Source of the DNA: Paraburkholderia dilworthii
GTDB lineage: Bacteria > Pseudomonadota > Gammaproteobacteria > Burkholderiales > Burkholderiaceae
Length of the DNA stretch: 64,000 nucleotides
Reading direction: 5' to 3'
Assembly (NCBI RefSeq): GCF_000472525.1
Contig: NZ_AWZT01000013.1
Location: 62,200 to 126,199 of the forward strand
Numbering within the stretch: the first letter of the stretch is position 1; each line of letters starts with the position of its first letter. The notes under the pieces are model-generated. The model was given only the letters and a program-made list of their open reading frames with translations, did no database searches and was not told the DNA's origin. The position numbers were made by a program, and so were the translations under genes. Below, one piece after another: positions 27,376-35,549 of this stretch.

Positions 27376-28131
27376 ATGAAGAAACTGCTTTCGACGTGCG
27401 CGCTGATCGGCGCGACACTGCTCGCCGTGCTGAGCGGCCCGGCGTTCGCGGACGAGAATGTTCATCTCGACCGCGCGCCGGATAACGCGGACAATTTCGC
27501 TTCTTTGCAGCACGGTGCGCAATTGTTTGTAAACTACTGCCTGAATTGCCACAGTGCGAACCTCGTGCGCTACAACCGGCTGACCGATCTCGGCATTACG
27601 CCGAACGAAATTCAGTCGAACCTGCTCTTCACCACCGACAAGGTCGGCAACACGATGACCGTGGCGATGCGCCCGGATGACGCGAAAGCGTGGTTCGGCG
27701 CGAGTCCGCCGGATTTATCGGTGGAGGCGCGGGCGCGCGGCAAGGACTGGCTTTACACGTATTTGCGCAGCTTTTACCGCGACAATACGCGGCCGACCGG
27801 CTGGAACAATCTGGTGTATGAGAACGTGAGCATGCCTCACGTGCTGTGGCAGCTTCAGGGGCAACGTACCGCGAAGTTCGGTGACGAAGTCGACGAAAGA
27901 ACGGGCGAAACGGTGCACAAATTTGTGGGCTTCCAGCAGGTCACTCCGGGGACGATGTCGCCGGTAGATTATGATTCTGCTGTGGCCGACCTTGTGTCGT
28001 ATCTGTCCTGGATGTCCGAGCCGACTCAGAAAACCCGCAAGCAGCTTGGCGTGTGGGTGCTGATGTTCCTCGGCATTCTGAGCTTTTTCGCCTGGCGACT
28101 GAACGCCGCGTACTGGAAACATATCAAATAA
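27376..28131 (+). CDS. petC: Ubiquinol-cytochrome c reductase cytochrome c1
   Basis: 251-residue c-type cytochrome. A Sec signal peptide (MKKLLSTCALIGATLLAVLS ... AFA) precedes the heme motif CLNCH (Cys55, Cys58, His59). A C-terminal helix (LGVWVLMFLGILSFFAWRL) anchors it. The Met ligand is probably in the VAMRPDD region or GTMSPVDYD. The upstream ATG at 27352 overlaps petB's stop, but GAGGAG at 27361-27366 favours 27376. Confidence 0.95.
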   Translation: MKKLLSTCALIGATLLAVLSGPAFADENVHLDRAPDNADNFASLQHGAQLFVNYCLNCHSANLVRYNRLTDLGITPNEIQSNLLFTTDKVGNTMTVAMRPDDAKAWFGASPPDLSVEARARGKDWLYTYLRSFYRDNTRPTGWNNLVYENVSMPHVLWQLQGQRTAKFGDEVDERTGETVHKFVGFQQVTPGTMSPVDYDSAVADLVSYLSWMSEPTQKTRKQLGVWVLMFLGILSFFAWRLNAAYWKHIK

Positions 28132-28132
28132 T

Positions 28133-28188
28133 CACGCCGCTACACGGCGTGGGGCCGGCGCCAGGAAAAACCTGTGAACGGTTTTTCC
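28133..28188 (+). promoter_or_regulatory. Two adjacent hairpins between petC and sspA
   Basis: Hairpin 1: CACGCCG (28133-28139) and CGGCGTG (28145-28151), 7-bp stem, 5-base loop. Hairpin 2: GGAAAAACC (28164-28172) and GGTTTTTCC (28180-28188), 9-bp stem, 7-base loop. The second ends in a T-rich arm but without a clean U-tract after it, so it may be an attenuator or processing site rather than a full terminator. Confidence 0.55.
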
Positions 28189-28225
28189 GCGCGCTGGCCC
28201 TTCAGCTTTTTGAGGAAACGTAAAC

Positions 28226-28837
28226 ATGATGGTTCTGTATTCCGGCACAACTTGCCCGTTCTCCCAGCGTTGCCGGCTGGTGTTGTTCGAAAAGGGCATG
28301 GACTTCGAGATCCGCGACGTCGACCTGTTTAACAAGCCGGAAGACATCGCCGTGATGAATCCGTATGGTCAGGTGCCGATTCTCGTCGAACGGGACCTGA
28401 TTCTTTACGAATCGAACATCATCAACGAGTACATCGACGAGCGCTTCCCGCACCCGCAGCTGATGCCGGCCGATCCGGTTCAGCGCGCGCGCGCTCGCCT
28501 GTTCCTGCTGAACTTCGAGAAGGAGCTGTTCGTTCACGTCGGCACGCTCGAGAACGAGAAGGGCAAGGCCGCCGAGAAGAATCACGAGAAGGCGCGCCTC
28601 GCGATCCGCGACCGCCTGACGCAACTCGCGCCGATCTTCCTGAAGAACAAGTACATGCTCGGCGAGGAGTTCTCGATGCTCGACGTCGCGATCGCGCCGC
28701 TCCTGTGGCGTCTGGATCATTACGGCATCGAGTTGTCGAAGAATGCGGCGCCGCTGATGAAGTACGCCGAGCGCATTTTTAGCCGTCCGGCTTATATCGA
28801 GGCGCTGACGCCTTCGGAAAAGGTGATGCGTCGTTGA
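28226..28837 (+). CDS. sspA: Stringent starvation protein A (GST-fold)
   Basis: 203 residues: thioredoxin-like N-terminal domain (VLYSGTTCPFSQRCRLVLFEKGMDFEIRDVD, PYGQVPILVERDLILYESNIINEYIDERFPHPQLMP) and an all-helical GST C-terminal domain. SspA binds RNA polymerase and supports stationary-phase and acid-stress transcription. The PHPQLMP segment and the sspB gene directly downstream support SspA rather than a catalytic GST. It follows the petABC operon, a conserved order in beta- and gammaproteobacteria. Confidence 0.92.
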   Translation: MMVLYSGTTCPFSQRCRLVLFEKGMDFEIRDVDLFNKPEDIAVMNPYGQVPILVERDLILYESNIINEYIDERFPHPQLMPADPVQRARARLFLLNFEKELFVHVGTLENEKGKAAEKNHEKARLAIRDRLTQLAPIFLKNKYMLGEEFSMLDVAIAPLLWRLDHYGIELSKNAAPLMKYAERIFSRPAYIEALTPSEKVMRR

Positions 28838-28908
28838 TTTGGCTTTTGGGTTGCGGGCGCCCGCGTGGCTTGACGCGCGTGCGCCCGTGGCCGGTAAGAG
28901 GACCGCTG

Positions 28909-29430
28909 ATGCAAGAGATTTCCACGAAGCCATACCTGTTGCGGGCGCTGTACGAGTGGTGCACGGATAACGGCTACACGCCGCACATTGCAGTGCGCGT
29001 CGACAACCAGACGCGCGTGCCGCGGCAATTCGTGCGCGACAACGAGATCGTGTTGAACATTAGCTTCGAGGCCACGAGCCAGCTGCAAATGGGCAACGAG
29101 TGGGTCGAATTCAGCGCGCGTTTCTCCGGCAAGTCGCACAAGATCGAGGTGCCGGTCGCCAACATCCTGGCGATCTACGCGCGCGAAAACGGGCAGGGCA
29201 TGGCGTTTCCGGTCGAGTCGGCGGGCGGTGAAGCGCAGGATTCGGGCGCGGACGCTGAAACGACCGAGCCGGCCGCCGCGCCGGTTACGCCGAGTGCGCC
29301 GCGGGCGGTCGAGAGCCGCTCGGCGGCCGATGACGACGCCGCTAAAACCGACCGCGCGCCGGAGGGCGACCAGCCCGACGACGACGGTTCGAAAGGTGGC
29401 GGTAGGGCTCGCCTCAAGATCGTAAAATGA
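28909..29430 (+). CDS. sspB: ClpXP adaptor SspB
   Basis: Specificity-enhancing factor that binds ssrA-tagged proteins and delivers them to ClpXP. 173 residues: the substrate-binding domain (TKPYLLRALYEWCTDNG, HIAVRVDN, VLNISFEATSQLQMGNEW, ISARFSGKSH-like strand, VPVANILAIYARENGQGMAF) is followed by an acidic, flexible linker and a short basic C-terminal tail (RARLKIVK) that matches the ClpX-binding peptide. The ATG at 28909 gives the family start; an upstream in-frame start would overlap sspA. Confidence 0.95.
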   Translation: MQEISTKPYLLRALYEWCTDNGYTPHIAVRVDNQTRVPRQFVRDNEIVLNISFEATSQLQMGNEWVEFSARFSGKSHKIEVPVANILAIYARENGQGMAFPVESAGGEAQDSGADAETTEPAAAPVTPSAPRAVESRSAADDDAAKTDRAPEGDQPDDDGSKGGGRARLKIVK

Positions 29431-29449
29431 AGTAGAATCACGGCCTCAT

Positions 29450-29525
29450 GCCGGCTTAGCTCATCAGGTAGAGCGCTTGACTTGTAATCATGAGGTGGCG
29501 GGTTCGAGTCCTGCAGCCGGCACCA
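29450..29525 (+). tRNA. tRNA-Thr (anticodon UGU)
   Basis: 76 bases including encoded CCA. Acceptor GCCGGCT pairs with AGCCGGC; D-arm AGCTCATCAGGTAGAGC, anticodon loop CTTGTAA with TGT, and T-arm GGCGGGTTCGAGTCCTGC are all present. One mismatch is seen in the anticodon stem. TAGAAT at 29433-29438 could be its -10. Confidence 0.96.
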
Positions 29526-29534
29526 GTAGTACGA

Positions 29535-29571
29535 AACGGGGTTTCTGTTCAGTCAGGAACCCCGTTTTTTA
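29535..29571 (+). terminator. Rho-independent terminator after tRNA-Thr
   Basis: AACGGGGTTTCTG and CAGGAACCCCGTT form a 13-bp stem (one G-T pair) around TTCAGT, followed by T6. It starts 10 bases after the CCA end of the tRNA. Confidence 0.92.
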
Positions 29572-29574
29572 TTG

Positions 29575-29893
29575 GGCCGTTATCCGGTGGTTATGGACCC
29601 GGGTACTTGGCCGCAATCGTGGCCCATCACCGCTTGTCGCCGTTTGGTGAGCGGTTTCCAGGGCTCAGATTCGCCATATCTCTTTCACCTTGTCGTTTTT
29701 GGACGAAACTGTCTATCTTCGTTGTCAATTCGATGGTTAATAGCGTGCCGCAGCCCGAGGCGGCAGAGGTTACTATTCGGGCGTCGGCCCGCATTGCGAT
29801 CCGCTCACGCATACCGGTGCAACATCCGCGCGTAACGCCCTCCAACGAAGCCACGTCTTACCGCGTCGCTCCCGCAACACGACCCACCTCATC
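29575..29893. other. Spacer after tRNA-Thr, no gene seen
   Basis: 319 bases between the tRNA terminator and the methyltransferase gene. Composition is less GC-rich than the neighbours. Tandem-tRNA remnants or an attachment-site duplicate were looked for by eye and not found. Confidence 0.5.
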
Positions 29894-31021
29894 ATGACTA
29901 GCCCCGCAAGCATCACCTGGCCCGAAGCCGACGGCCCCCGCACCGCGCGTTGGCGCTCCGAAGCGGCGGTGCCGCCGCCCAAACGGGTGATCGTCGCCGA
30001 TGACCGGACCTCCGCCGACTCCGCCTACCGGCTTGCGTGCGAAGGCACCGCGCTTCTGTGGAACGGCGACTTCCAGAACGCGCGGCAGCTGTTGCAGGCG
30101 GTCACGCGACGGCTGGAACGCAAACCGCGCAAGCAAGGCGCAACGCCGCTCGAGGCGTTCAACCTGCACCGGCAGACGCAGTCGCAACGTGCGCGTACGC
30201 TGGGCATGATTCTGATTCCGCTCGACCCCGCTTACGTGATTCCGTTGCGCCGCGCGCCGGAGGTGCAGCAGGCGTGCATCGAAACTTATGGTCACCCGAC
30301 GGACGAAGCGTCGGTCGTGTCGCTGCGCGAACTGCTCGGGCTGATAGGCGCGCACGAGTGGCGGAAGAAGGGCGTCGAAATTCCCGCGCTCGGCGAGCGG
30401 ATTCATCCGTATTACGGGGTTTTTTCGCCCGTGCGCGGTGAATACGTCGATCTCGTCGCGCGGACGCCGCTGCCTTCGTTGAATAAAGCGTTCGACATCG
30501 GCACCGGCACCGGCGTGCTGTCGGCGCTGCTCGCGAAGCGCGGCGTGAAGAAAATCGTCGCCACGGACCAGGACCCGCGTGCGCTTTCTTGTGCGCGGGA
30601 GAACATTGTGCGTCTCGGGTACGAGCAGCAAGTCGACGTCGTGAAAGCGGACCTGTTTCCCGACGGACGCGCGCCGCTGGTGGTGTGCAACCCGCCGTGG
30701 GTGCCGGCGCGGCCGGCTTCGCCGATCGAGTATGCCGTGTACGATCCGGAAAGCCGCATGCTGCTCGGTTTTCTCAATGGTTTGGCGGAGCATTTGTCGC
30801 CCGGCGGCGAAGGCTGGCTCATTCTGTCGGATTTCGCCGAGCACCTCGGTTTGCGCAGGCGCGAGTGGTTGCTTGCGGCCATCGACAATGCCGGGCTGAC
30901 GGTGATGGGGCGCGAGGATATTCGTCCGAGGCACCCCAAATCGACCGACGAAGCCGATCCGCTGCACGCGGCGCGGGCCGCGGAAGTTACATCGCTGTGG
31001 CGACTGAAGGTGCGGTCTTGA
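29894..31021 (+). CDS. SAM-dependent methyltransferase with NPPW motif
   Basis: 375 residues. The C-terminal half is a class I methyltransferase: FDIGTGTGVLSALLA (motif I, about residue 198-212), acidic VATDQDPRAL, and VVCNPPWVP, the N-P-P-[WYF] motif of enzymes that methylate amide or exocyclic nitrogens (PrmA/PrmB/PrmC, RsmC, TrmN6-like). The N-terminal ~150 residues resemble no family I recognise. The substrate could be protein glutamine or RNA/DNA adenine or guanine. It stands alone between the tRNA and a minus-strand flavoprotein gene. Confidence 0.8.
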   Translation: MTSPASITWPEADGPRTARWRSEAAVPPPKRVIVADDRTSADSAYRLACEGTALLWNGDFQNARQLLQAVTRRLERKPRKQGATPLEAFNLHRQTQSQRARTLGMILIPLDPAYVIPLRRAPEVQQACIETYGHPTDEASVVSLRELLGLIGAHEWRKKGVEIPALGERIHPYYGVFSPVRGEYVDLVARTPLPSLNKAFDIGTGTGVLSALLAKRGVKKIVATDQDPRALSCARENIVRLGYEQQVDVVKADLFPDGRAPLVVCNPPWVPARPASPIEYAVYDPESRMLLGFLNGLAEHLSPGGEGWLILSDFAEHLGLRRREWLLAAIDNAGLTVMGREDIRPRHPKSTDEADPLHAARAAEVTSLWRLKVRS

Positions 31022-31162
31022 TGCGGGCTGAATACGGCGCAGAGGCTCTGCGGGGCAGTGGCTCAGTGGGTCGGCGGCCCAACGGCTTATCGGGACAACG
31101 GCTCAACGACCCCACGACCCACGGACCCAACGCCCCGTCCGTTTAGCGACATCGTCCCCGCT

Positions 31163-32458
31163 TCACCGCAACGCGGCGCGCGCCCGCACAAACGCCGCCG
31201 CGCCGCGCCCGGCCACCAGACCGCTCGCAAAACATGCAGTCAGCAGATAACCCCCCGTCGGCGCTTCCCAATCGAGCATTTCTCCCGCACAAAAGACGCC
31301 AGGCAAGCGCTCGATCATCAAATCCCGATCAAGCGCTTCGAACGGAATGCCCCCGGCGCTACTGATCGCTTCTGCAATTGGGCGTGCGCGAACGAGCCGT
31401 ACCGGTAGCGCCTTGATAGCGTGCGCAAGGCGCGCGGCATCGGCGAAAACGTCCTTCGGCAGAATCTCGTGCAGTAAGGCCAGTTTCACGCCGTTGATCC
31501 CGACTCTTCCGTGCAGATGGCTCGATATCGACCGTGAGCCGCGCGGCCTCGTCACCTCCGCTATCACTCGCTCAAGAGCCAGGCCCGGAGCCAGATCCAG
31601 CGTGATCGTGAGTTCGCCGTCAGCGAGGATTCGCTCGCGAATCGCCGCCGACAACGCATAAATCAAACTGCCCTCGAGGCCCGTTTCGGTCAAAAGTATT
31701 TCACCTTGTCGATTGTGGACTTTTCCGTCTACATCGGCAAGTGAAATGGCCACGGACTTCACCGGCTGACCGGCGAAACGCTCGCGCAGATAAGGGCTCC
31801 AGTCCGCGTCGAAGCCGCAGTTCGCCGGTTGCAGCGGGCGCACAGGCACCTTGCGCGACGCGATCAAGGGCACCCAGGCCGCGTCCGATCCGAGGCGCGG
31901 CCAACTCGCGCCGCCGAGTGCCAATACGACCGCGTCGTAGGTCTCCGCCTGTTCACCGTCCGGCGTCGCGAACGAAAGCGAGTGCGCGGCATTGGGCGTC
32001 GCAAGCGCATTAGCGGCAGTCTCGGGGTCAACTTGCCAGCCGATCCATTTATGCCGCATGTGAAAGCGCACGCCTCCTTCCCTCAACCGATGCAGCCACG
32101 CACGCAACATTGGGGCGGCTTTCATGTCGGTGGGAAAAACGCGTCCCGAACTGCCGACGAAAGTCTCGACACCGAGCCCTCGCAGCCAGGCGCGCAACGC
32201 GTCTGGTCCGAAGGTTTGCAGCAGGGGCGCAATCCATTCGCGGCGCGCGCCGTAGCGATCGAGAAACGGTTGGAGCGGTTCGGAATGCGTGATGTTCATG
32301 CCGCCTTTGCCGGCCATCAGGAACTTGCGGCCGACGGAGGGCATCGCGTCATGGACGTCGACCTGCACGCCTTGCAGAGAAAGCGCCTCGGCCGCCATCA
32401 GACCGGCGGGGCCTCCGCCGATGACAGCGACGCGGGCAGAATCGAACGAAGATGACAT
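31163..32458 (-). CDS. BaiN/HI0933-family FAD-dependent oxidoreductase (YhiN-like)
   Basis: 431-residue flavoprotein. N-terminal FAD-binding VAVIGGGPAGLMAAEAL, then SVGRKFLMAGKGGMNITHSEP, typical of the HI0933/YhiN/BaiN group, and the C-terminal VFCAGEMLDWEAPTGGYLLTACFASG closing motif. In gut bacteria BaiN acts in bile-acid dehydroxylation, but the wider family is ubiquitous and its role here is unknown. It is convergent with the upstream methyltransferase gene and ends 142 bases from it. Confidence 0.88.
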   Translation of the reverse strand: MSSSFDSARVAVIGGGPAGLMAAEALSLQGVQVDVHDAMPSVGRKFLMAGKGGMNITHSEPLQPFLDRYGARREWIAPLLQTFGPDALRAWLRGLGVETFVGSSGRVFPTDMKAAPMLRAWLHRLREGGVRFHMRHKWIGWQVDPETAANALATPNAAHSLSFATPDGEQAETYDAVVLALGGASWPRLGSDAAWVPLIASRKVPVRPLQPANCGFDADWSPYLRERFAGQPVKSVAISLADVDGKVHNRQGEILLTETGLEGSLIYALSAAIRERILADGELTITLDLAPGLALERVIAEVTRPRGSRSISSHLHGRVGINGVKLALLHEILPKDVFADAARLAHAIKALPVRLVRARPIAEAISSAGGIPFEALDRDLMIERLPGVFCAGEMLDWEAPTGGYLLTACFASGLVAGRGAAAFVRARAALR

Positions 32459-32901
32459 GCGGACCTGAGCGAAAGAGGCGGCGCGCCGCCAGCACCGACG
32501 GCCGGACAGCGCGAAGGGGCGCTAACAACGACCACAGGGCGCTACGAAGGCATCAGGAGCCAACGCAACGCGCAGCAACCCGCCGGAATGCGCCACGAAG
32601 CGCGCTATTTTCACACACCGCACACAGCGTGGAGCAAAACGCGCCCACCGCTAAACGGGCGTGAGAACGCTGGATTCCGGCGCCCTCGCTCCCTCACTCG
32701 TACGGCCCACAACTTTCTTATTCAGCATGGCGAACTATAATTTCTGCACACCTTCCATTCGGCGCATTCGCGTCATTCCCTACGTCATACGAGTAATCGC
32801 GTTGTCCACCTCGCCGCATGTCGTGGCATCGGCAGTGGCGGGTTCGGGTTCGCGCGTTACGCCTGCGTGGAAGCCTTAACATATCGATGACGGAGACTGC
32901 C
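32459..32901. other. Divergent spacer, promoter region only
   Basis: 443 bases between the divergent flavoprotein gene and the small DUF1059-like gene. TATAAT occurs at 32736-32741 (plus) without a good -35 partner. Short open frames here show no codon bias or homology that I recognise. Confidence 0.5.
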
Positions 32902-33111
32902 ATGACGCGCAAATACATCGACTGCCGCGAATTCCCGAGCGAAATGAATTGCACCGTTGCGCTCTCGGCAGACAACGACGACGAACTGCTAGACGCGGCC
33001 GTGCAGCATGCCGTCAGCGTGCACAAACACGACGATTCGCCGGAACTACGTTCGCAATTGAGGACGCTCTTCCACGAAGGCACGCCGCCGGTCGAAGCGC
33101 CGCGTGCCTGA
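32902..33111 (+). CDS. Small DUF1059-like protein
   Basis: 69 residues: MTRKYIDCREFPSEMNC, then CTVALSADNDDELLDAAVQHAVSVHKH. The Cys-containing N-terminus, acidic mid-section and VHKH tail match DUF1059 proteins, small cytoplasmic proteins of unknown function. GGAG at 32892-32895 places the start at ATG 32902, although an in-frame ATG at 32887 also exists. It is a single-gene unit. Confidence 0.72.
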   Translation: MTRKYIDCREFPSEMNCTVALSADNDDELLDAAVQHAVSVHKHDDSPELRSQLRTLFHEGTPPVEAPRA

Positions 33112-33229
33112 TTAGAGCCGGTCGGGATGAAGAGCCGCCGCGCTGACTCGCGGGGGAGGCGAGCGGCGGCGGGCCACTCGCGCGAGTCGCGGCGTGGGTT
33201 CGATGTTGTCTGCGATGTCTCGCCGGACC

Positions 33230-33550
33230 TTAGCTCGGGTAAGCCTCGTCCACCTTGAGGCCAGCAAGCTTGAAGATGACCCGCAGCGTTTGCGGTTTGA
33301 TATCGCGCCGCGAAGCCAGCGTCGTCATCACGAAGTCGAGCACTTTGGCGTACTTGAGCAGCGTCAGGCATGTCTCCATGTCGGCGCTCCCGTCCCGCAT
33401 GACTTCCGCAAGACGAAGCATTTCGGTTGAGATGTCGCGCGCCATTTCCAGTTCCAGTTGCTGCTTTTCGGACCAGGCCGGCATGGCGGTGAGCTTCGCC
33501 ATCATTTCCTGGAACTTCTGTTCGACGTTTCCGTTGGGTACCGTATCCAT
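33230..33550 (-). CDS. Hypothetical helical protein, 106 aa
   Basis: I do not recognise this family. From the ATG at 33550 it encodes a soluble, helix-rich protein (QKFQEMMAKLTAMPAW, LELEMARDISTEMLRLAEVM, ETCLTLLKYAKVLDFVMTTLA, PQTLRVIFKLAGL) with no membrane segment, signal peptide or catalytic motif. The helices are amphipathic and could form an oligomer. The codon usage (GC3-rich) fits its neighbours. It lies convergently next to the DUF1059-like gene. Confidence 0.6.
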   Translation of the reverse strand: MDTVPNGNVEQKFQEMMAKLTAMPAWSEKQQLELEMARDISTEMLRLAEVMRDGSADMETCLTLLKYAKVLDFVMTTLASRRDIKPQTLRVIFKLAGLKVDEAYPS

Positions 33551-33580
33551 TGCTGCCTCTTCTATTGTCCGGGCGCGCAT

Positions 33581-33933
33581 CCAGTTGAGATCGCGTGGCG
33601 CTGCCGGTTACGTAACGTTCGGCTCGTGTTACCGAGCCGCCCTCCCCACATGCATCCGGTCCGTGTGTCGTGATCACGGCCGGTAGCCTATTGTTATCGG
33701 CATCACCGCGTAAGCCCCGGAAACCCGACCGCGCGAAGCGGTTCTGTGCCGCTCGGGAAACGTCCCGCGTCGTGCCGTTAGGAGCAGGAAGTGTTCCAGG
33801 AATGTTGCACTTCCGGCAGTTTTTGCGCGGCTCTTCGGTGAGCGGGCCGTCGTTTGGGTAAACTGGCAGCAACTTTTTCTTTTTTCCGTCACCTGACGCA
33901 CGTTCGCGTTGCAATCACTGGCGGTTCCCCACG
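33581..33933. other. Spacer, no gene seen
   Basis: 353 bases between two divergent genes (the 106-aa hypothetical protein and a methyltransferase). A T-rich run (TTTTTCTTTTTT near 33871-33882) precedes the methyltransferase gene by about 50 bases. No reading frame with convincing coding character was found. Confidence 0.5.
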
Positions 33934-34776
33934 ATGTCCAGTAAAACCCACGAAATTCGCCCGAACCAGTCCATCGAACTGCTGAAGGAGCTTCATATCC
34001 TGACGCGCGACGGCAAGATGAACCAGGACAGCCGCCGCAAGCTGAAGCAGGTCTATCACCTGTTCCAGTTCATCGAGCCCTTGCTCAAGGACTTGAAGGA
34101 CGAGCAGGGCGCCGTAACGCTCGTCGACCACGGCGCGGGCAAGTCATATCTAGGTTTTATCCTGTATGACCTGTTCTTCAAGCAGTTTCAGGATGCCGCA
34201 GGTGGGGCGTCGCACATTTACGGCATTGAAACGCGCGAGGAGCTCGTCGCGAGGTCGGAGGAACTGGCGGCACGGCTGGGCTTCAAGGGCATGTCGTTCC
34301 TAAATGTGTCCGTAGCGGAATCCATTACGTCGGACCGCTTGCCCGCCCGAATCGATATCGTCACCGCGCTGCATGCCTGCAATACCGCAACGGACGACGC
34401 GATTCGCTTTGCCCTCGAAAAGAAGGCGAAGTACATCGTGGTCGTGCCATGTTGTCAGGCTGAAGTGGCGGGTGTTTTACGCCAGAACAAAAGCAAATCG
34501 CTCGCCAATGCGTTGACGGAAATCTGGCGGCATCCATTGCATACGCGCGAATTCGGCAGCCAGATTACCAATGTGCTGCGTTGCCTCCAATTGGAGGCAC
34601 ACGGCTATCAGGTGAGCGTAACTGAACTTGTGGGCTGGGAGCACTCGATGAAAAACGAGCTGATCATCGCGCAGTTCAAGGACCTTCCGCGACGGCGGCC
34701 GGCCGAGCGGCTTGACGAGGTGATGCAAACGCTTGGCATCGAGGAACTGAAAGAGAGGTTTTTCGTTTCCGAATAA
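33934..34776 (+). CDS. Methyltransferase, Methyltransf_32-like
   Basis: 280-residue SAM-dependent enzyme. An N-terminal helical segment (residues 1-55, KLKQVYHLFQFIEPLLKDL) leads to motif I LVDHGAGKSYLGFILYDLF (about 63-81), the acidic IYGIETREELV, DIVTALHACNTATDDAI, and a distinctive VVPCCQAEVA with adjacent cysteines. This layout resembles the PF13679 group, related to tRNA methyltransferases of the TRM13 type, suggesting an RNA substrate. Single gene, convergent with a DUF1415 gene. Confidence 0.8.
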   Translation: MSSKTHEIRPNQSIELLKELHILTRDGKMNQDSRRKLKQVYHLFQFIEPLLKDLKDEQGAVTLVDHGAGKSYLGFILYDLFFKQFQDAAGGASHIYGIETREELVARSEELAARLGFKGMSFLNVSVAESITSDRLPARIDIVTALHACNTATDDAIRFALEKKAKYIVVVPCCQAEVAGVLRQNKSKSLANALTEIWRHPLHTREFGSQITNVLRCLQLEAHGYQVSVTELVGWEHSMKNELIIAQFKDLPRRRPAERLDEVMQTLGIEELKERFFVSE

Positions 34777-34777
34777 A

Positions 34778-35332
34778 TCAGGACTTCATCAATTTATTCC
34801 AGCCGGCGAGCCCGATTCGCCGAAGCGTTTCCTGATTCCGCTCGTAAATCTCTTCGGCGTCGGGAAATGCCTGAACCGCCCGCTCAATACTATCTTCTCT
34901 GAGTAAATGAAAAATCGGATAGGGCGCGCGATTTGTGTAATTCTCGATATCGTCCGGTTCAGTGCCTTCGAACTGATAAAAAGGATGAAAGCTCGCAATC
35001 TGGATAATGCCGGTGAGGCGAAGTTGCTCGAGCATTCTTTCGGCGAAGAACAGTGCGTCGTTATATTGCAGAAATTCGCCTAGCGTCTGCGGCAGAATCA
35101 ATAGTGTGGTGTCCAACGCGGTCGGGTCTGCGGCGGCGAGCGTCTTGAGCTCGATTTCGAGGTCGGCCAGCGCGCCTTCCAGGTCGGTCGCATCGCTAAC
35201 CGCATAGCGGATTTGCCCCTTTACGTGGACGGCTTTTGCGAACGGACACAGGTTAAGCCCGATCACGGCTTCAGTCAGCCAGTGACGAGTGGTGGCAACG
35301 ACAGCGTCGTGCGATTCGGAGGTCAACGGCAT
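34778..35332 (-). CDS. DUF1415-family protein
   Basis: 184 residues from ATG 35332 (an upstream TTG at 35353 is less likely). Features typical of DUF1415: VVATTRHWLTEAVIGLNLCPFAKAV, TTLLILPQTLGEFLQYNDALFFAE, IIQIASFHPFYQFEGTEPDDIENYTNRAPYPIFHLLRE. Conserved Cys, His and Tyr residues suggest a metal or redox role, but no activity has been assigned. It ends one base after the convergent methyltransferase gene. Confidence 0.85.
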   Translation of the reverse strand: MPLTSESHDAVVATTRHWLTEAVIGLNLCPFAKAVHVKGQIRYAVSDATDLEGALADLEIELKTLAAADPTALDTTLLILPQTLGEFLQYNDALFFAERMLEQLRLTGIIQIASFHPFYQFEGTEPDDIENYTNRAPYPIFHLLREDSIERAVQAFPDAEEIYERNQETLRRIGLAGWNKLMKS

Positions 35333-35401
35333 GGCAGGCAGCGATAAGGGCAAAAAGCCATTTTAACGGCGCCTGCAGTGGCCAGCCCGCGGTTCCCTCA
35401 A

Positions 35402-35452
35402 ACGAAGCCGCAAAAAACGAAGCCGCAAAAGAAGCCGCAAAAACGAAGCTGT
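35402..35452. repeat. Short purine-rich tandem repeats
   Basis: Four imperfect copies of ACGAAGCCGCAAAA (near 35402, 35418, 35428 and 35443), AAGCCGCAAAA being the common core. They lie between the DUF1415 gene start and the end of the TetR gene, with a further related word (AAGCCGCAG) around 35473. Confidence 0.75.
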
Positions 35453-35549
35453 AACGCCAAGCGTGCGAAACGCAAGCCGCAGCGGCACCCGGAGAGCGGA
35501 GTTGAGAATCGAAGCCGTACAGGCAAGCGAGGAACCACGCCCCCAACGG

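Noticed and set aside
25913-27418. 501-codon frame antisense to petB
   Set aside because: Arg/His/Gln-rich shadow of a well-conserved cytochrome b gene; no ribosome-binding site or family signal.
29450-29893. Integration site (att) next to tRNA-Thr
   Set aside because: No second copy of the tRNA 3' end, integrase gene or compositional shift was seen downstream.
29490-29897. 135-codon open frame overlapping tRNA-Thr and its terminator
   Set aside because: A frame that includes part of a tRNA and a strong terminator is not credible as a gene.
32661-32879. 72-codon open frame before the DUF1059-like gene
   Set aside because: It lacks GC3 bias, ribosome-binding site and recognisable similarity, and lies in a promoter region.
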